The notes: generated by a model from the sequence alone, not told the origin. A DNA stretch of 64,000 nt from Thiopseudomonas alkaliphila (GCF_001267175.1 NZ_CP012358.1:598501-662500); one strand, 5' to 3'. Positions 11,059-20,463 are shown, counted from the stretch's first letter. A program made the numbers and translations.

Positions 11059-11148
11059 CGCCCTCGTTTTTACTTTTAGAATGTAACGCCATAAAGAGCG
11101 CTTATTTGCTGTCATTACCCAAGCAGCACCCTTGAGGAGAGAATTAAC

Positions 11149-11472
<324 letters not shown>

Positions 11473-11490
11473 TTGCTTAGTAATAGCTGC

Positions 11491-11527
11491 AATCAGGCTA
11501 GCGCGGTATTTCACCGCCAGCCTGATT
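11491..11527 (+). terminator. Strong hairpin after fdxA
   Basis: Outer arms AATCAGGCT/AGCCTGATT and inner arms GCGGT/ACCGC form a long stem 19 bases after the fdxA stop. The downstream bases are AT-rich but without a clean T-run. It is probably the end of fdxA transcription and of the backbone. Confidence 0.6.
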
Positions 11528-11724
11528 AATTAGCCTAAGTTGTTAATCAATCGCTGTTTTCTGAATTAGCAAATTCAACCATTTACCCTGCCTATCTACG
11601 CGGTTATCCGCTGTCACCCAGAGTTTCAAGTCAAACCGCTTAAGAGTGAATTAAGCTAAATATCTAATTTTGGCTCTTGCATTGAAACTCTTGCGTAGTC
11701 TATATGAACAACAACACCTTTAGT

Positions 11725-11987
11725 GGCTCTTCGCATTTGAGGGTGTAGAAAAAATCTGACCGACTGGAAAAGGTGTCGGGGAACTTGGAAAATGTAAGCT
11801 CCTACACCAACAAAAACCAAGCCCCGACGTGAATGATCTTACCTTTTCCAGCCCTGATCTTTCCAGCTTTTGCCAACTGAATAACCTCGGCCTCGTTGCC
11901 ACTGGGCAGCACCTTTGCACAGAGTACGCAGTCATCGAGTGTCGTTTCACCAAAGCACCCGAACCATGCCCCAAGTGCGCGGCTGCT
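11725..11987 (+). mobile_element. Remnant of an ISL3-family insertion sequence (left end and transposase start)
   Basis: The segment opens with a probable terminal inverted repeat (GGCTCTTCGCATTTGAGGGT). From the ATG at 11829 it encodes about 53 residues, LNNLGLVATGQHLC...AVIECRFTKAPEPCPKC, the N-terminal zinc-finger region of ISL3-type transposases. The reading is cut where an IS3-type end starts at about 11988. No other part of the element is present in the window. The 200 bases between the fdxA hairpin and this end (11528-11724) contain nothing I recognise. Confidence 0.7.
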
Positions 11988-12198
11988 TGTAGTGGTCAAA
12001 TAATTCCAGACACTTTGTTAAGAATTTCTTCCGCTGCTAGCGGAGTCAAGCCACGATTAAATATATGTGGTCGTTGCTGATTATAATATTTCATCAGGTA
12101 ACCACTGATATCTTTTTGAGCAGCCATAAAACTGTTATACCCAAACATTGGTACCCACTCTGTTTTTAAGCTACGAAATAATCGCTCTGTAATCCCCC
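11988..12198 (-). mobile_element. Remnant of an IS3-family element (end and C-terminus of the OrfB transposase)
   Basis: Read leftward, this encodes ITERLFRSLKTEWVPMFGYNSFMAAQKDISGYLMKYYNQQRPHIFNRGLTPLAAEEILNKVSGII followed by a TGA at 11996. That is the C-terminal part of an IS3-type integrase (rve) transposase, with its LKTEW and NQQRPH motifs. The outer end TGTAGTGGTCAAATAATTCC looks like an IS3-group terminal repeat. It interrupts the ISL3 fragment, so it is the younger of the two, and it has lost everything upstream of the integrase tail. Confidence 0.75.
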
Positions 12199-12310
12199 CT
12201 CAACCCCGCCGCCGGCCCCAATTGGTTTGATGCTATCAGCCGTATTCTACTAGTACCCAACACATGAACACTGAGGACTTGGCCGCCGTATTCATTGGCA
12301 GCCCAAACCC
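12199..12310 (-). pseudogene. Scrap of vgrG 3' sequence
   Basis: Bases 12200-12222 repeat the DNA encoding the GPAAGL segment near the end of the vgrG at 16348-19095 (plus-strand bases 16442-16464). Bases 12226-12242 match 16561-16577 with one mismatch. The roughly 95 bases between these two stretches in the intact gene are deleted here. The rest, up to the stop of the next gene, is unrecognised. It shows that vgrG DNA was once present at this end of the locus. Confidence 0.6.
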
Positions 12311-12568
12311 CTAATAAAAACCTTTACCATACGCGCGCAGCACGAGAAAAAGGGCAATAACTAGCTCAACGCCTGCGCCTGCTGTGAACCATAGGCTTGG
12401 TCTAGGCTCCATTGACAGTAGCTTTGCAAATACTGGCCCAAAGATACCAACCAGTAAGCACCCAAGCCATATCGTCGCTAGCGTATAAAACAGGCCTTTA
12501 GATAAATCAAAACCCATCATGATAAGAAGGAAAAATAAAGAGAGATAAAACCCTAATTGACTTATCAC
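12311..12568 (-). CDS. Small membrane protein downstream of the Tle1-like effector
   Basis: An 85-residue protein with two or three hydrophobic segments (QLGFYLSLFFLLIMMGF, FYTLATIWLGCLLVGIFGPVFA, LWFTAGAGVELVIALFLVL). I do not recognise a family. The start is the GTG at 12568 because AAGGAG lies nine bases upstream. A longer in-frame extension overlaps the preceding gene and has no such site. It follows the lipase-like effector gene by 19 bases and is surely co-transcribed. An accessory or second immunity function is possible by position only. Confidence 0.6.
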   Translation of the reverse strand: MISQLGFYLSLFFLLIMMGFDLSKGLFYTLATIWLGCLLVGIFGPVFAKLLSMEPRPSLWFTAGAGVELVIALFLVLRAYGKGFY

Positions 12569-12587
12569 CGATTTTGTCTCCTTTTCA

Positions 12588-14219
12588 TTAGCGTTCTGAT
12601 TCCCACAGGCCACGACGACGAAAATATGCATACGGCTCTTTACCGCCCAAAAAGCCTGCTTTGGAATCATGCACTAAGGTATCCAAAAAACGAGCAACAT
12701 CTGGCTCGACACTGCCCTGTAAATAAGCATTTAACATCCAAGGTTCTGCGGTAGAACGGAAGAAATAGCGCCCTGCAACAAAACCTAGCGTTAGCGGTTT
12801 ATTGGCATCTTGTTTTCTTTTTAGGCGGCGTGCTTCTTTGCTGATGGTACTTCGCCCTTTATCGATTTGTTTTCTGCTAGCACGTAAGGCGCGTAAGTCT
12901 TCACGAGCTTGGGTACGCTGTTCAGTAAGCTCATTAATTTCGTCTTTATAAGGATTTTGGCGTTTTCTTTTTCTCTTAAGATCGGTTATAGCATTATTTA
13001 ATTGCTCTATTCTTGTCTCGTGTGCTTGTTCTTGGCGATCGAGTTCTAATTCAGCCTCGCCACTTTCAAGCGCTCCCATATAGGCATACCAATGCTCCAT
13101 ATGCGCTTTTATTTGCTCTTCAATGGTGCCTGTTTTGGCCTGTTGTCCCACTGCTTCCATATAGGCTTTATAGGTAGACTGTACTCCTCTTGAAAGTCCA
13201 AATTTATCACGAAGTGGTTTATCTTCTGAAATCTCACTCCAATCACGAAACCTTGCTCCACTAGCTAATGATTTCACATACATATTCAGCAAAGGAATAC
13301 GTGCTAGCTCATCACTTTTACCTTGCGCACCAGGCCTATAACCACCGCCCACATCAGAGTGCACACCAGGAAACACCGTTTCTATCCAATCTTCACGTGG
13401 ATAAGCACCCTCTTGGCGAATCAAATCGACCGGGAAGGAATAACGCAGTTCATGGGCGGCCACATAATGCACGCATTTTTCTAACTCTTGCGGCAACAGC
13501 ATTTCTATTTTTTTAAAGTCATTTTTAGCCGGCCTTCCAAACGAAGCTACTGTGTCAAAAATCCCTAAAAACCGAAAACGAATAGGGTAACCTTCGTACG
13601 TAAGTTCACCACCCTCTTTTTCGCAAGCTTTGAGTAAACGATTAACAAAAGCTCTTGCTAACGCCGCACCACGAGAAAATCCAAACACAGAAATATCAAT
13701 AGAGCGTATTAAGCGGTGTTTGCTTAGTGCCTCATTCAGCTTAGCAAAACCTTCTTTTTCATTAGCTTCCAAAATAGCTTGCACTTCATCGCTCGCTAAT
13801 TCAGCAGAAACTTTAAGCGCCCTTGTCAGAGCGTCGTTTGTATCTATATCGCCGCTCTTCAAACGTGAGTCTGCGCCCCACCCCGTACCCCCTCCTAATG
13901 CAGCAGAATCACGCGGGTGCTTATTAAGGTGCCACCAAGGCTCTTCTCGATTGAGCTTGGTACCTACACCTGAAATATAATAACGGTATAACCCTTTTTC
14001 AGGCTCATCTCGTGCTGCCTCATATAAACGAGCCACATTACTCCACGACTCTGTGGGCGCATCAGCGTCACGGTTGTTTCCCGTTCCATCGAAAAAAAGA
14101 GCTATTTTGACTCGCTCGTGGCAATCTTGCTCAAAACTAAGCTCTTCATTAGGAATATCATCAAACGCTGCTAGCATGCCATCCAGAGCATCTTTGTGGG
14201 TTTGAAATAAATTATCCAT
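12588..14219 (-). CDS. T6SS lipase effector, Tle1-like (DUF2235 family)
   Basis: Probable antibacterial phospholipase delivered by the T6SS. The 543-residue protein has the DUF2235/Tle1 alpha-beta hydrolase features: an N-terminal FFDGTGNNRD, the nucleophile S182 in GFSRG, a catalytic aspartate D222 in GIFDTVASFG and histidine H287 in GVHSDVGGGY. A basic, coiled-coil-like segment near residues 395-455 (KRKRKRQ and heptad-like stretches) precedes the C-terminal region. Upstream lie vgrG, a DUF4123 adaptor and two lipoproteins of the type that neutralise such lipases, all in one leftward unit. No signal peptide is present, as expected for a T6SS cargo. The catalytic triad looks intact. Confidence 0.88.
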   Translation of the reverse strand: MDNLFQTHKDALDGMLAAFDDIPNEELSFEQDCHERVKIALFFDGTGNNRDADAPTESWSNVARLYEAARDEPEKGLYRYYISGVGTKLNREEPWWHLNKHPRDSAALGGGTGWGADSRLKSGDIDTNDALTRALKVSAELASDEVQAILEANEKEGFAKLNEALSKHRLIRSIDISVFGFSRGAALARAFVNRLLKACEKEGGELTYEGYPIRFRFLGIFDTVASFGRPAKNDFKKIEMLLPQELEKCVHYVAAHELRYSFPVDLIRQEGAYPREDWIETVFPGVHSDVGGGYRPGAQGKSDELARIPLLNMYVKSLASGARFRDWSEISEDKPLRDKFGLSRGVQSTYKAYMEAVGQQAKTGTIEEQIKAHMEHWYAYMGALESGEAELELDRQEQAHETRIEQLNNAITDLKRKRKRQNPYKDEINELTEQRTQAREDLRALRASRKQIDKGRSTISKEARRLKRKQDANKPLTLGFVAGRYFFRSTAEPWMLNAYLQGSVEPDVARFLDTLVHDSKAGFLGGKEPYAYFRRRGLWESER

Positions 14220-14258
14220 AGCAAATATCCATGCCGTTATTACTTTAATTTAAGGACA

Positions 14259-14726
14259 TTAATCCCAACTACGATAAAAAGGATCATTCCTTTTGTACCA
14301 AAGATCATCATAAGGCTCCCCCGGCTTTTTCTTACCAGGAATGCCATTACTCAAAGAAAACTCCACGATATCGCCTGGATAAATATGAACACCTAAAAAT
14401 CGATCGCCTTTGGAGGGTTTAGGAACCACTACTTCTACTTCGCGCATAAAATAAGATTCCGGCCGCGTATCGTCAGGATGTGTGCTATATGTCCAATGAA
14501 ATATTGTTTTACCAATAGGAACTCGAACACCGCCCACAACACTTCCACCACCCGACTTTTTCCAGTAATGTCCTTGAACATAACTATCTCCAATAGCAAT
14601 ATCATAAACATTAATATCCGTATAATTAAGCACCGTCACATTCAGTGTTGCAGAGCGCGAGGCACAACCGCCTAAAAAGCCTGATAAGAAAAACATAAGT
14701 AACACCCCTAGTGTTTTTTTACGCAT
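14259..14726 (-). CDS. DUF3304-like immunity lipoprotein, copy 1
   Basis: A 155-residue lipoprotein with signal peptide and lipobox (FLSGFLGGC, lipidated C21). The mature part fits the DUF3304 pattern: an LNYTD motif, a glycine-rich KKSGGGSVVGGVRVP segment and W/Y-rich strands. Such lipoproteins commonly accompany Tle-type lipases, so this one presumably binds the lipase in the periplasm to protect the producer. It is adjacent to the lipase gene (39-base gap). It is 156/155-residue twin to copy 2: residues 1-32 and the last 57 are the same, while residues 33 to about 98 differ strongly (INVYDIAIGDSYVQG versus FSVFDLQIGKSFVQG). Confidence 0.8.
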   Translation of the reverse strand: MRKKTLGVLLMFFLSGFLGGCASRSATLNVTVLNYTDINVYDIAIGDSYVQGHYWKKSGGGSVVGGVRVPIGKTIFHWTYSTHPDDTRPESYFMREVEVVVPKPSKGDRFLGVHIYPGDIVEFSLSNGIPGKKKPGEPYDDLWYKRNDPFYRSWD

Positions 14727-14765
14727 ACCATTCTGTTCCTACATTAAATATATTGACGTTACACT

Positions 14766-14827
14766 TCATCAAACGCTGCTAGCATGCCATCCAGAGCATC
14801 TTTGTGGGTTTGAAATAAATTATCCAT
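14766..14827 (-). pseudogene. Duplicated 5' fragment of the lipase effector gene
   Basis: Repeats the first 62 coding bases of the Tle1-like gene (start codon at 14827, encoding MDNLFQTHKDALDGMLAAFD), then breaks off into the leader of lipoprotein copy 1. It is a by-product of the tandem duplication and cannot make a functional product. Confidence 0.85.
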
Positions 14828-14866
14828 AGCAAATATCCATGCCGTTATTACTTTAATTTAAAAACA

Positions 14867-15337
14867 TTAATCCCAACTACGATAAAAAGGATCATTTCTT
14901 TTGTACCAAAGATCATCATAAGGCTCCCCCGGCTTCTTCTTACCAGGAATGCCATTACTCAAAGAAAATTCCACGATATCGCCTGGATAAATATGAACAC
15001 CTAAAAATCGATCGCCTTTTGAGGGTTTAGGAACCACTACTTCTACGTCGCGTTTAAAATATTCTGTACGAGCTCTTGGATCGCCTCGGAAAGTATCATA
15101 AAACCAGCTAACTGTTGTTTTTCCTACAGGCACCTTAACCCCACCAACAACGCTACCGCCCCCCGATTTTTTTCTATAGTGTCCTTGTACAAAGCTTTTT
15201 CCTATTTGTAGGTCAAACACAGAAAAATCCGTATAATTAATTACCGTCACATTCAGCGTTGCAGAGCGCGAGGCGCAACCGCCTAAAAAGCCTGATAAGA
15301 AAAACATAAGTAACACTCCCAGTGTTTTTTTACGCAT
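14867..15337 (-). CDS. DUF3304-like immunity lipoprotein, copy 2
   Basis: A 156-residue lipoprotein with the same signal peptide and lipobox as copy 1 (lipidated C21) and the same C-terminal 57 residues (VVVPKPSKGDRFLG to FYRSWD). The middle third is divergent: FSVFDLQIGKSFVQG, GKTTVSWFYDTFRGDPRARTEYFKR. It lies between the DUF4123 adaptor and the lipase fragment, so it was the original neighbour of the adaptor. If both are expressed, the cell carries two immunity variants with different specificity surfaces. That is inference from the mosaic pattern. Confidence 0.8.
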   Translation of the reverse strand: MRKKTLGVLLMFFLSGFLGGCASRSATLNVTVINYTDFSVFDLQIGKSFVQGHYRKKSGGGSVVGGVKVPVGKTTVSWFYDTFRGDPRARTEYFKRDVEVVVPKPSKGDRFLGVHIYPGDIVEFSLSNGIPGKKKPGEPYDDLWYKRNDPFYRSWD

Positions 15338-15393
15338 ACCATTCTGTTCCTACATTAAATATAAATACATTGGATTATTTTTATTTCTTAAAT

Positions 15394-16338
15394 TCATTTA
15401 TCAGCATCTATGATAATTTTTATATCCTCTGAATTTAAGCTTCTCAGGACATTACCGAAAGATTCACCATTTTTTTTGGCCTGTACCAGCCGCTCGTGTA
15501 CAAAAGGCACATCGTAAAATCTTTCACCTAACATAAAGCCTGCGCCAACAAAGCTTACCTGCTCCTGTTTTGCTTTAACTCCATATCCTTCTGCTGCATC
15601 CAATAATTCACAAGCCAAGCGGTAGCTCTTATATGTATCACGCCCTCGTAACAAATTAGGCTGGTTTAAGCCTATCTCATATAGCACTTGATCAGGCAAA
15701 GTGGCTTTCACCATCATACGCACCTGCCAGGGCTCAAACTGCAAAGGCAAAAGAGGAAGGGCTTTTTTGTGCTCATCGGCTGGAGCACTTTCTTCTAAGT
15801 GGCTTAGGTTGCTTTGTTGCAACTCACCCGCGCGGTTCCACCAAGCAATGTTTTCTATCGGGGCTAAAAAGGAATGGCGCTGTTGGTCAGTAAAAATGGG
15901 GCCTCCAACATAATTACTCCTATCTGCTGGCTCGCCAAGCAGCGGCGCTAATATTGCAGGATCCCACCAAGCCAGCAGCATGGTGGTACTCTTATTAGCC
16001 TTTACTTCCACATGGTCTATTAAATATTGCAACAAGGCATCAAAATCGAGTTGGCTTCGCAGTAAGATCACGCAAGACGAGCCCGCCCACTGTTGCGCTA
16101 AACGGCGCAACGTTCCTGTATTCAACTGGGATTGTTCACCCAACGCCACCAAATGCGGCGATGCTTGTTGAATGGTGACATCCGTGCCCAACAGGCAGGC
16201 ACTGTGTTGGGCCGATAACGCTTGAGGTAAGCGTTGATCTTGGGCCGCATCAACGATGGCATAGCAATAAAACGTTGCTTCGGTGGGTGCTTGTTCTGGT
16301 TCGTCTTGCAACCAGTTTGGTAACACAGCAAGCGACAT
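15394..16338 (-). CDS. DUF4123 T6SS effector adaptor/chaperone
   Basis: A 314-residue protein with the DUF4123 architecture: YCYAIVDAAQDQRLP at the start, SPHLVALG near residue 65, and CVILLRSQLDFDALLQYL. A C-terminal extension contains CELLDAAEGYGV and a final charged helix. DUF4123 proteins load a specific cargo effector onto the tip of a cognate VgrG. Here the gene sits nine bases behind vgrG and ahead of the lipoprotein/lipase genes, so it should load the Tle1-like lipase. The C-terminal extension is probably the effector-recognition part. Confidence 0.85.
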   Translation of the reverse strand: MSLAVLPNWLQDEPEQAPTEATFYCYAIVDAAQDQRLPQALSAQHSACLLGTDVTIQQASPHLVALGEQSQLNTGTLRRLAQQWAGSSCVILLRSQLDFDALLQYLIDHVEVKANKSTTMLLAWWDPAILAPLLGEPADRSNYVGGPIFTDQQRHSFLAPIENIAWWNRAGELQQSNLSHLEESAPADEHKKALPLLPLQFEPWQVRMMVKATLPDQVLYEIGLNQPNLLRGRDTYKSYRLACELLDAAEGYGVKAKQEQVSFVGAGFMLGERFYDVPFVHERLVQAKKNGESFGNVLRSLNSEDIKIIIDADK

Positions 16339-16347
16339 AGCTCATCC

Positions 16348-19095
16348 TTAAGGGTTTTTACTCACAAGGCCGCCACGGTTAGCGGCACGCTTCATCAAGC
16401 ATTCCACGCAAATAGAGTCAGGGAAAATGGGGAGCTTGGTGCTCAACCCCGCCGCCGGCCCCAACTGGTGAGCACTCGCCTCTACGGTGAGTTGGCCTGG
16501 GCAACCGAAGGTGATGTTGCCGTCTTTGATTTCGATATAGGCACCGCCCGCGGTAGCGAGTTTGATGCTATCGGCCGCGGCGAGGTTCAATTGGGTGTTG
16601 CTGATAACTTGAAGGTCATCATCGCTGGCAAAGGTTAAAGCGCCGTGCTGAGCTTCAATTTGTACAGGACCTTTCGCTGCTCCCACGTGAATACCCACAC
16701 CTGTTGCGCCTTGAGTGCCGGCGGTAATGCCCAAGGCTTGGCCGCTGTGCAGGCGCAGATGCTCGCCTGCTGCGAGGCTAGTGTGCTCACCACTGCCCAA
16801 GTTTAAGGTTTCACCAACGGCGAAGGCCATGGGCCCACCGGCAGTGGCCACGAGGGAGCCGCGAGCGCTTAAGGTGACTAAGGGTGCGGTGCTGTGGGGC
16901 ACGCTCTCGCGTTCGGTGGTGCTTGCTTGTTGGGTGTAATCGGAGCCAGTCACGCGGCCCGCTTGATGCTGTGCCAAGGCAGATAAAGGGGCCGCCTGGT
17001 TATCTAAGCGGCTTTGTACCTTGGCTTGGCTGCCTTCTGCCCCCGCTAGCCCAACCCCTTGGTGCTGCTGGCTGGCTTGGCTCAGGCTGTTAGCCAGTTG
17101 CTCATGGTGTTTGAGTAAAGCGCTCGCCCCTGTGGCATCGCCCACAGGCTCATCACTGGGCTGCGCATAAGTGCTTAACAATACGCCCGCTTCACCACGC
17201 ACGGCGCCATACGCATCGGTGCGTAGCTCAAAGCCAGTGCCACGAAAGCTACCGCGGTAGTTATCTGCTTGGTGGATTAGGTGGCCCATGTTTAACTGGC
17301 TGCTGGCGTGGCTGCTGGCTAGCTGCACACGCCCTTGGCTATCGGTATCATCAAACACCAGCTGGTTGTGGCCTTGGCCATCTAGCCCTTCGGTTTTAAT
17401 GCCCGATAAGGCGGCAGCATTATGATGCCCCTCCGCCTCGGGGCTTTGCCCGTGCCAAGCGGGGCTGTTGCCGCCCACCAAGTTACCCTGGGCGCTGGGC
17501 TGAAAATCCGCCGCTTGGGAAAACAGCTCGCCTACACTGGCTGCTTCCACCGCGCCTGGTGTGGGCGCAATACCACCTTCGCCTTGGCCGTTATATAAGG
17601 CGCCCATCACAATGGGGCGATCTATATCGTTATCTAAAAAGTTAACCAATACCTCTTGACCAATGCGCGGCAAAAACTGAGCACCAAACCCGGCACCCGC
17701 ATAGCGCTGCACCACGCGCAGCCAGCAAGACGCCCCCGCCTCCATCCAATGAAAGCGCACTTTAATGCGCCCTAGCTTATCCGTGTGCACCGCACCTGCT
17801 TCACTTGGCTCGGTTTCACCATGGGGGCCCACCACGAGGGCCGTTTGCGCCCCAGAAACGGTAGCTTTAGGGTGCAACCAATTGCCGTGTTGATCTTGCC
17901 GTGCTGGGCGAAACGGGATGGCCGCATCCAGGGCGCTAAATTGTTGGGCATAGCCTGTGCGCTTGGCTTGCTGCCATAAGGCATCATCGGCTAGGGGTAA
18001 AGCGGGTACAGAAGTAGCTAAGCTCTCTGGCAGGTTATTAACCCCTGCCTCGTGCAAGGTCGTCCACAAAAAGGCATTGGGTAGAGCTTGTTTAGCGTTG
18101 CGCCATGACGTGTTCGCCACCCGAAAGCGCTGCCCTTCACGGGCACCGCGCCAAGTGCTAAGGCCTTGCCATGTGGCTTGTTGCGCCTCTAAGGTTTGTG
18201 CTGCCACCGTGGCATAATGCGCCCCTTCGCGGCTATCACTAAACGCATAAGCCCCGGCTAGCACATAATGCTCACCAGTGGTGTGGGGGCTGTTCACCGG
18301 CAAGGAGGCACCTGTGGCGGCGTTGGCTTTGTAATCTTGGGTTAATAACGTAACGTGAGAAGCCGTTAACACCGCGTGGGGTGCCAGCTGTTGAATGCCA
18401 TCACTCTCTTCCACCGCAGCGGCACGCTGGTAACGGATCCCCTGCCCCGTGGCAGCCGAGCCTGCCTCTTCGGGCAATTGTGCGCTATCGGCAAAAATAC
18501 GCAGCTTATGGCCAGCGGGGGCATCAGTATCTTCAATAAAACAGTACCCTAATCCTTCTTCGGCCAGCAACCGCTCAATAAACTGCAAATCACTTTCACG
18601 GTATTGCACGGCATAGCTGCGAGGGCGTACGCCTTCTAGCCATGTGGCAACCTCAGGCGTGGCTTCCCAGGCAGCATAATCGCTATAGTCAGCCAGCACG
18701 TCTTCCACAATATCGAGCACCGTTTTTTCTTGAAAAACGCGACTACGGCGTCCTTCACCTAACACCCACAACCATGGCACCAACGTCAAACGGTAGCGGG
18801 TCATACTGCCATCGCTGCCCAAACACGCCGCTTCGCGCACTAATCCAGAGCGCGAACACGTAGCACCATCAGCCAATGTTGTGAGTAGCGAAACGGGTTT
18901 CCCAAGAAAGGCATCTAAAGGCAAGGCGGCATCGGCCGCAAGGGTATCAATATGGTATTCGTAACAAGATGAGAGAGCGGCGCTGCCACACCAGCGCTCC
19001 ACATGCAGGTGTTCAAAAGATGCCGCGCCTTGCAAACGGTACAACCGTCGGCGATCCGATAGGGCTACGCCCGAGAAAAACGACCTTAGATCCAT
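16348..19095 (-). CDS. vgrG: VgrG spike protein (module 1)
   Basis: T6SS spike (TssI). The 915 residues contain a gp27-like N-terminal region, a gp5-like OB fold (GRIKVRFHWMEAGASCWLRVVQRYAGAGFGAQFLPRIGQEVLVNFLDNDIDRPIVMGALYN), the type-VI repeat/DUF2345 beta-helix and a short cysteine-containing tail (SICVECLMKRAANRGG). The start at 19095 is preferred over an ATG nine bases earlier: AAGGAG directly touches the earlier ATG but is nine bases from this one. It heads the leftward effector module and is divergent from tssA across about 280 AT-rich bases, in which no promoter stands out. Confidence 0.93.
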   Translation of the reverse strand: MDLRSFFSGVALSDRRRLYRLQGAASFEHLHVERWCGSAALSSCYEYHIDTLAADAALPLDAFLGKPVSLLTTLADGATCSRSGLVREAACLGSDGSMTRYRLTLVPWLWVLGEGRRSRVFQEKTVLDIVEDVLADYSDYAAWEATPEVATWLEGVRPRSYAVQYRESDLQFIERLLAEEGLGYCFIEDTDAPAGHKLRIFADSAQLPEEAGSAATGQGIRYQRAAAVEESDGIQQLAPHAVLTASHVTLLTQDYKANAATGASLPVNSPHTTGEHYVLAGAYAFSDSREGAHYATVAAQTLEAQQATWQGLSTWRGAREGQRFRVANTSWRNAKQALPNAFLWTTLHEAGVNNLPESLATSVPALPLADDALWQQAKRTGYAQQFSALDAAIPFRPARQDQHGNWLHPKATVSGAQTALVVGPHGETEPSEAGAVHTDKLGRIKVRFHWMEAGASCWLRVVQRYAGAGFGAQFLPRIGQEVLVNFLDNDIDRPIVMGALYNGQGEGGIAPTPGAVEAASVGELFSQAADFQPSAQGNLVGGNSPAWHGQSPEAEGHHNAAALSGIKTEGLDGQGHNQLVFDDTDSQGRVQLASSHASSQLNMGHLIHQADNYRGSFRGTGFELRTDAYGAVRGEAGVLLSTYAQPSDEPVGDATGASALLKHHEQLANSLSQASQQHQGVGLAGAEGSQAKVQSRLDNQAAPLSALAQHQAGRVTGSDYTQQASTTERESVPHSTAPLVTLSARGSLVATAGGPMAFAVGETLNLGSGEHTSLAAGEHLRLHSGQALGITAGTQGATGVGIHVGAAKGPVQIEAQHGALTFASDDDLQVISNTQLNLAAADSIKLATAGGAYIEIKDGNITFGCPGQLTVEASAHQLGPAAGLSTKLPIFPDSICVECLMKRAANRGGLVSKNP

Positions 19096-19375
19096 CTCAA
19101 TCATCTCCTTGATAAGTATTAAATTAACTCCTGGAGGCTATAACGCAACGCTCTCCAAACGGGAATTTTAACTACCATAATCAATTTTCAAGATAAAAAC
19201 ATTAGCAAAAATATCAAACCACCTACCCCACTCAATATCTATATTTGCCCAATTTCACACTTTTAAGGTCATGAAGCAATTTCAAGGCCACAAAGCTAAA
19301 TTAATATGTTAATGTCTTTACCCGCTAAATTAGCTCAATTTTTTGCTTAGCCTATATTTAACAACGGATTGTAAT

Positions 19376-20422
19376 ATGATTGATGTCAATGCATTACTGC
19401 AACCAATTTCGGATACCTCGCCAGCAGGTGAAGATATCTCCTTCTCACTTGAGTTTGATCAAATTCAGGAGGCTCGGCGCAGTGATGATGCCTCTTTAGA
19501 TCAAGGCGAGTGGGTTACAGAAATTAAACAAGCCGACTGGCCACTCGTCCTAAAGCAATGTACCGCTCTATTAACAGAAAAAAGTAAAGATTTACGACTT
19601 GCGGCTTGGCTTGCTGAAGCTGCCACGCATCTCTATGGCTTTCAGGGGTTAGCCACTGGATACCAGCTCATAGCAGGTCTTTGCGAACACTTCTGGGATA
19701 GTTTGCACCCTGAAATTGAAGATGGAGACACAGAGCTTCGTGTTGGCAACCTTAGCTGGATGTTGTCACAATCTAAAGAGTGGATGTATACCATACCACT
19801 GACCCAAATTCCTGAGAGGAATTTCACCGCGCTTGATATTGATGCCGCCATTCGCTCTAACGACAATAGCACTGGTCCGACCATGGCAGATATTGAGCGC
19901 GCCAGAACCGCTACGCCTATTGTGTTTTACCAAAAAATAGCTGAAAGCTTACCTATAGCAAAAAACGCTCTAAGCCAATTAGAAAGCATTATTGACGAAA
20001 AGCTGGGAGATGACGGCCCTAGCTTTAGCACAGCAAGAGAAACCTTCGAAAAGGTCGCCGCTAATGCCAATAGGCTTATCAATGCAGCGGGTGCTCAAAT
20101 AGCCCCCCAAGAAACAACACACGAAACATCAGAACAAACCGAGGTCCCCTCTGAAGATCTCGAGCCAAATACACCACAAATAATAATCAATAGCGGCGCC
20201 ATTAACTCACGTAACGAAGCTCTACTACAACTACAACGTGTTGCAGATTACTTCAAACAAACAGAACCTCATAGCCCTGTAATATATCTGGCTGAACGTG
20301 CAGTAGAATGGGGAAATATGCCTCTGCATTCTTGGCTCCAAGCCGTACTAAAAGAAGAAAGCGGCGCATTAAATCGCCTCGAGGAGCTGCTCGGATTCTC
20401 CAGAGATGAAGAAACATATTAG
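19376..20422 (+). CDS. tssA: T6SS protein TssA
   Basis: TssA family (ImpA N-terminal domain) component that coordinates baseplate and tail-sheath polymerisation. The 348 residues start MIDVNALLQPISDTSPAGEDISFSLEFDQI, the standard TssA N-terminus, with the ImpA_N domain over about residues 8-135 (SKDLRLAAWLAEAA, GLCEHFWDSLHPEIEDGD). The C-terminal helix ends ALNRLEELLGF. The ATG at 19376 is chosen over an in-frame upstream start because it matches the family N-terminus. It is the first gene of the rightward tssA-PAAR-X-tssM-tagF-ompA group. Confidence 0.94.
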   Translation: MIDVNALLQPISDTSPAGEDISFSLEFDQIQEARRSDDASLDQGEWVTEIKQADWPLVLKQCTALLTEKSKDLRLAAWLAEAATHLYGFQGLATGYQLIAGLCEHFWDSLHPEIEDGDTELRVGNLSWMLSQSKEWMYTIPLTQIPERNFTALDIDAAIRSNDNSTGPTMADIERARTATPIVFYQKIAESLPIAKNALSQLESIIDEKLGDDGPSFSTARETFEKVAANANRLINAAGAQIAPQETTHETSEQTEVPSEDLEPNTPQIIINSGAINSRNEALLQLQRVADYFKQTEPHSPVIYLAERAVEWGNMPLHSWLQAVLKEESGALNRLEELLGFSRDEETY

Positions 20423-20463
20423 GCAAACGCTTCTCATGAAATAACACCTCAGAGGGTACGTAT

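Larger units (their letters stand above)
14158..15373 (-). repeat. Tandem duplication (608-bp step) of lipoprotein gene plus 5' end of the lipase gene
   Basis: Bases 14158-14253 (first 62 bases of the lipase gene and its leader) recur at 14766-14861, offset 608. The lipoprotein genes that follow in each copy are homologous over their full length. They are near-identical at both ends but diverged in the middle. Confidence 0.85.

Noticed and set aside
11720..12080. A functional transposase or complete insertion sequence
   Set aside because: Only the first 53 codons of an ISL3 transposase and the last 63 or so of an IS3 integrase are present.
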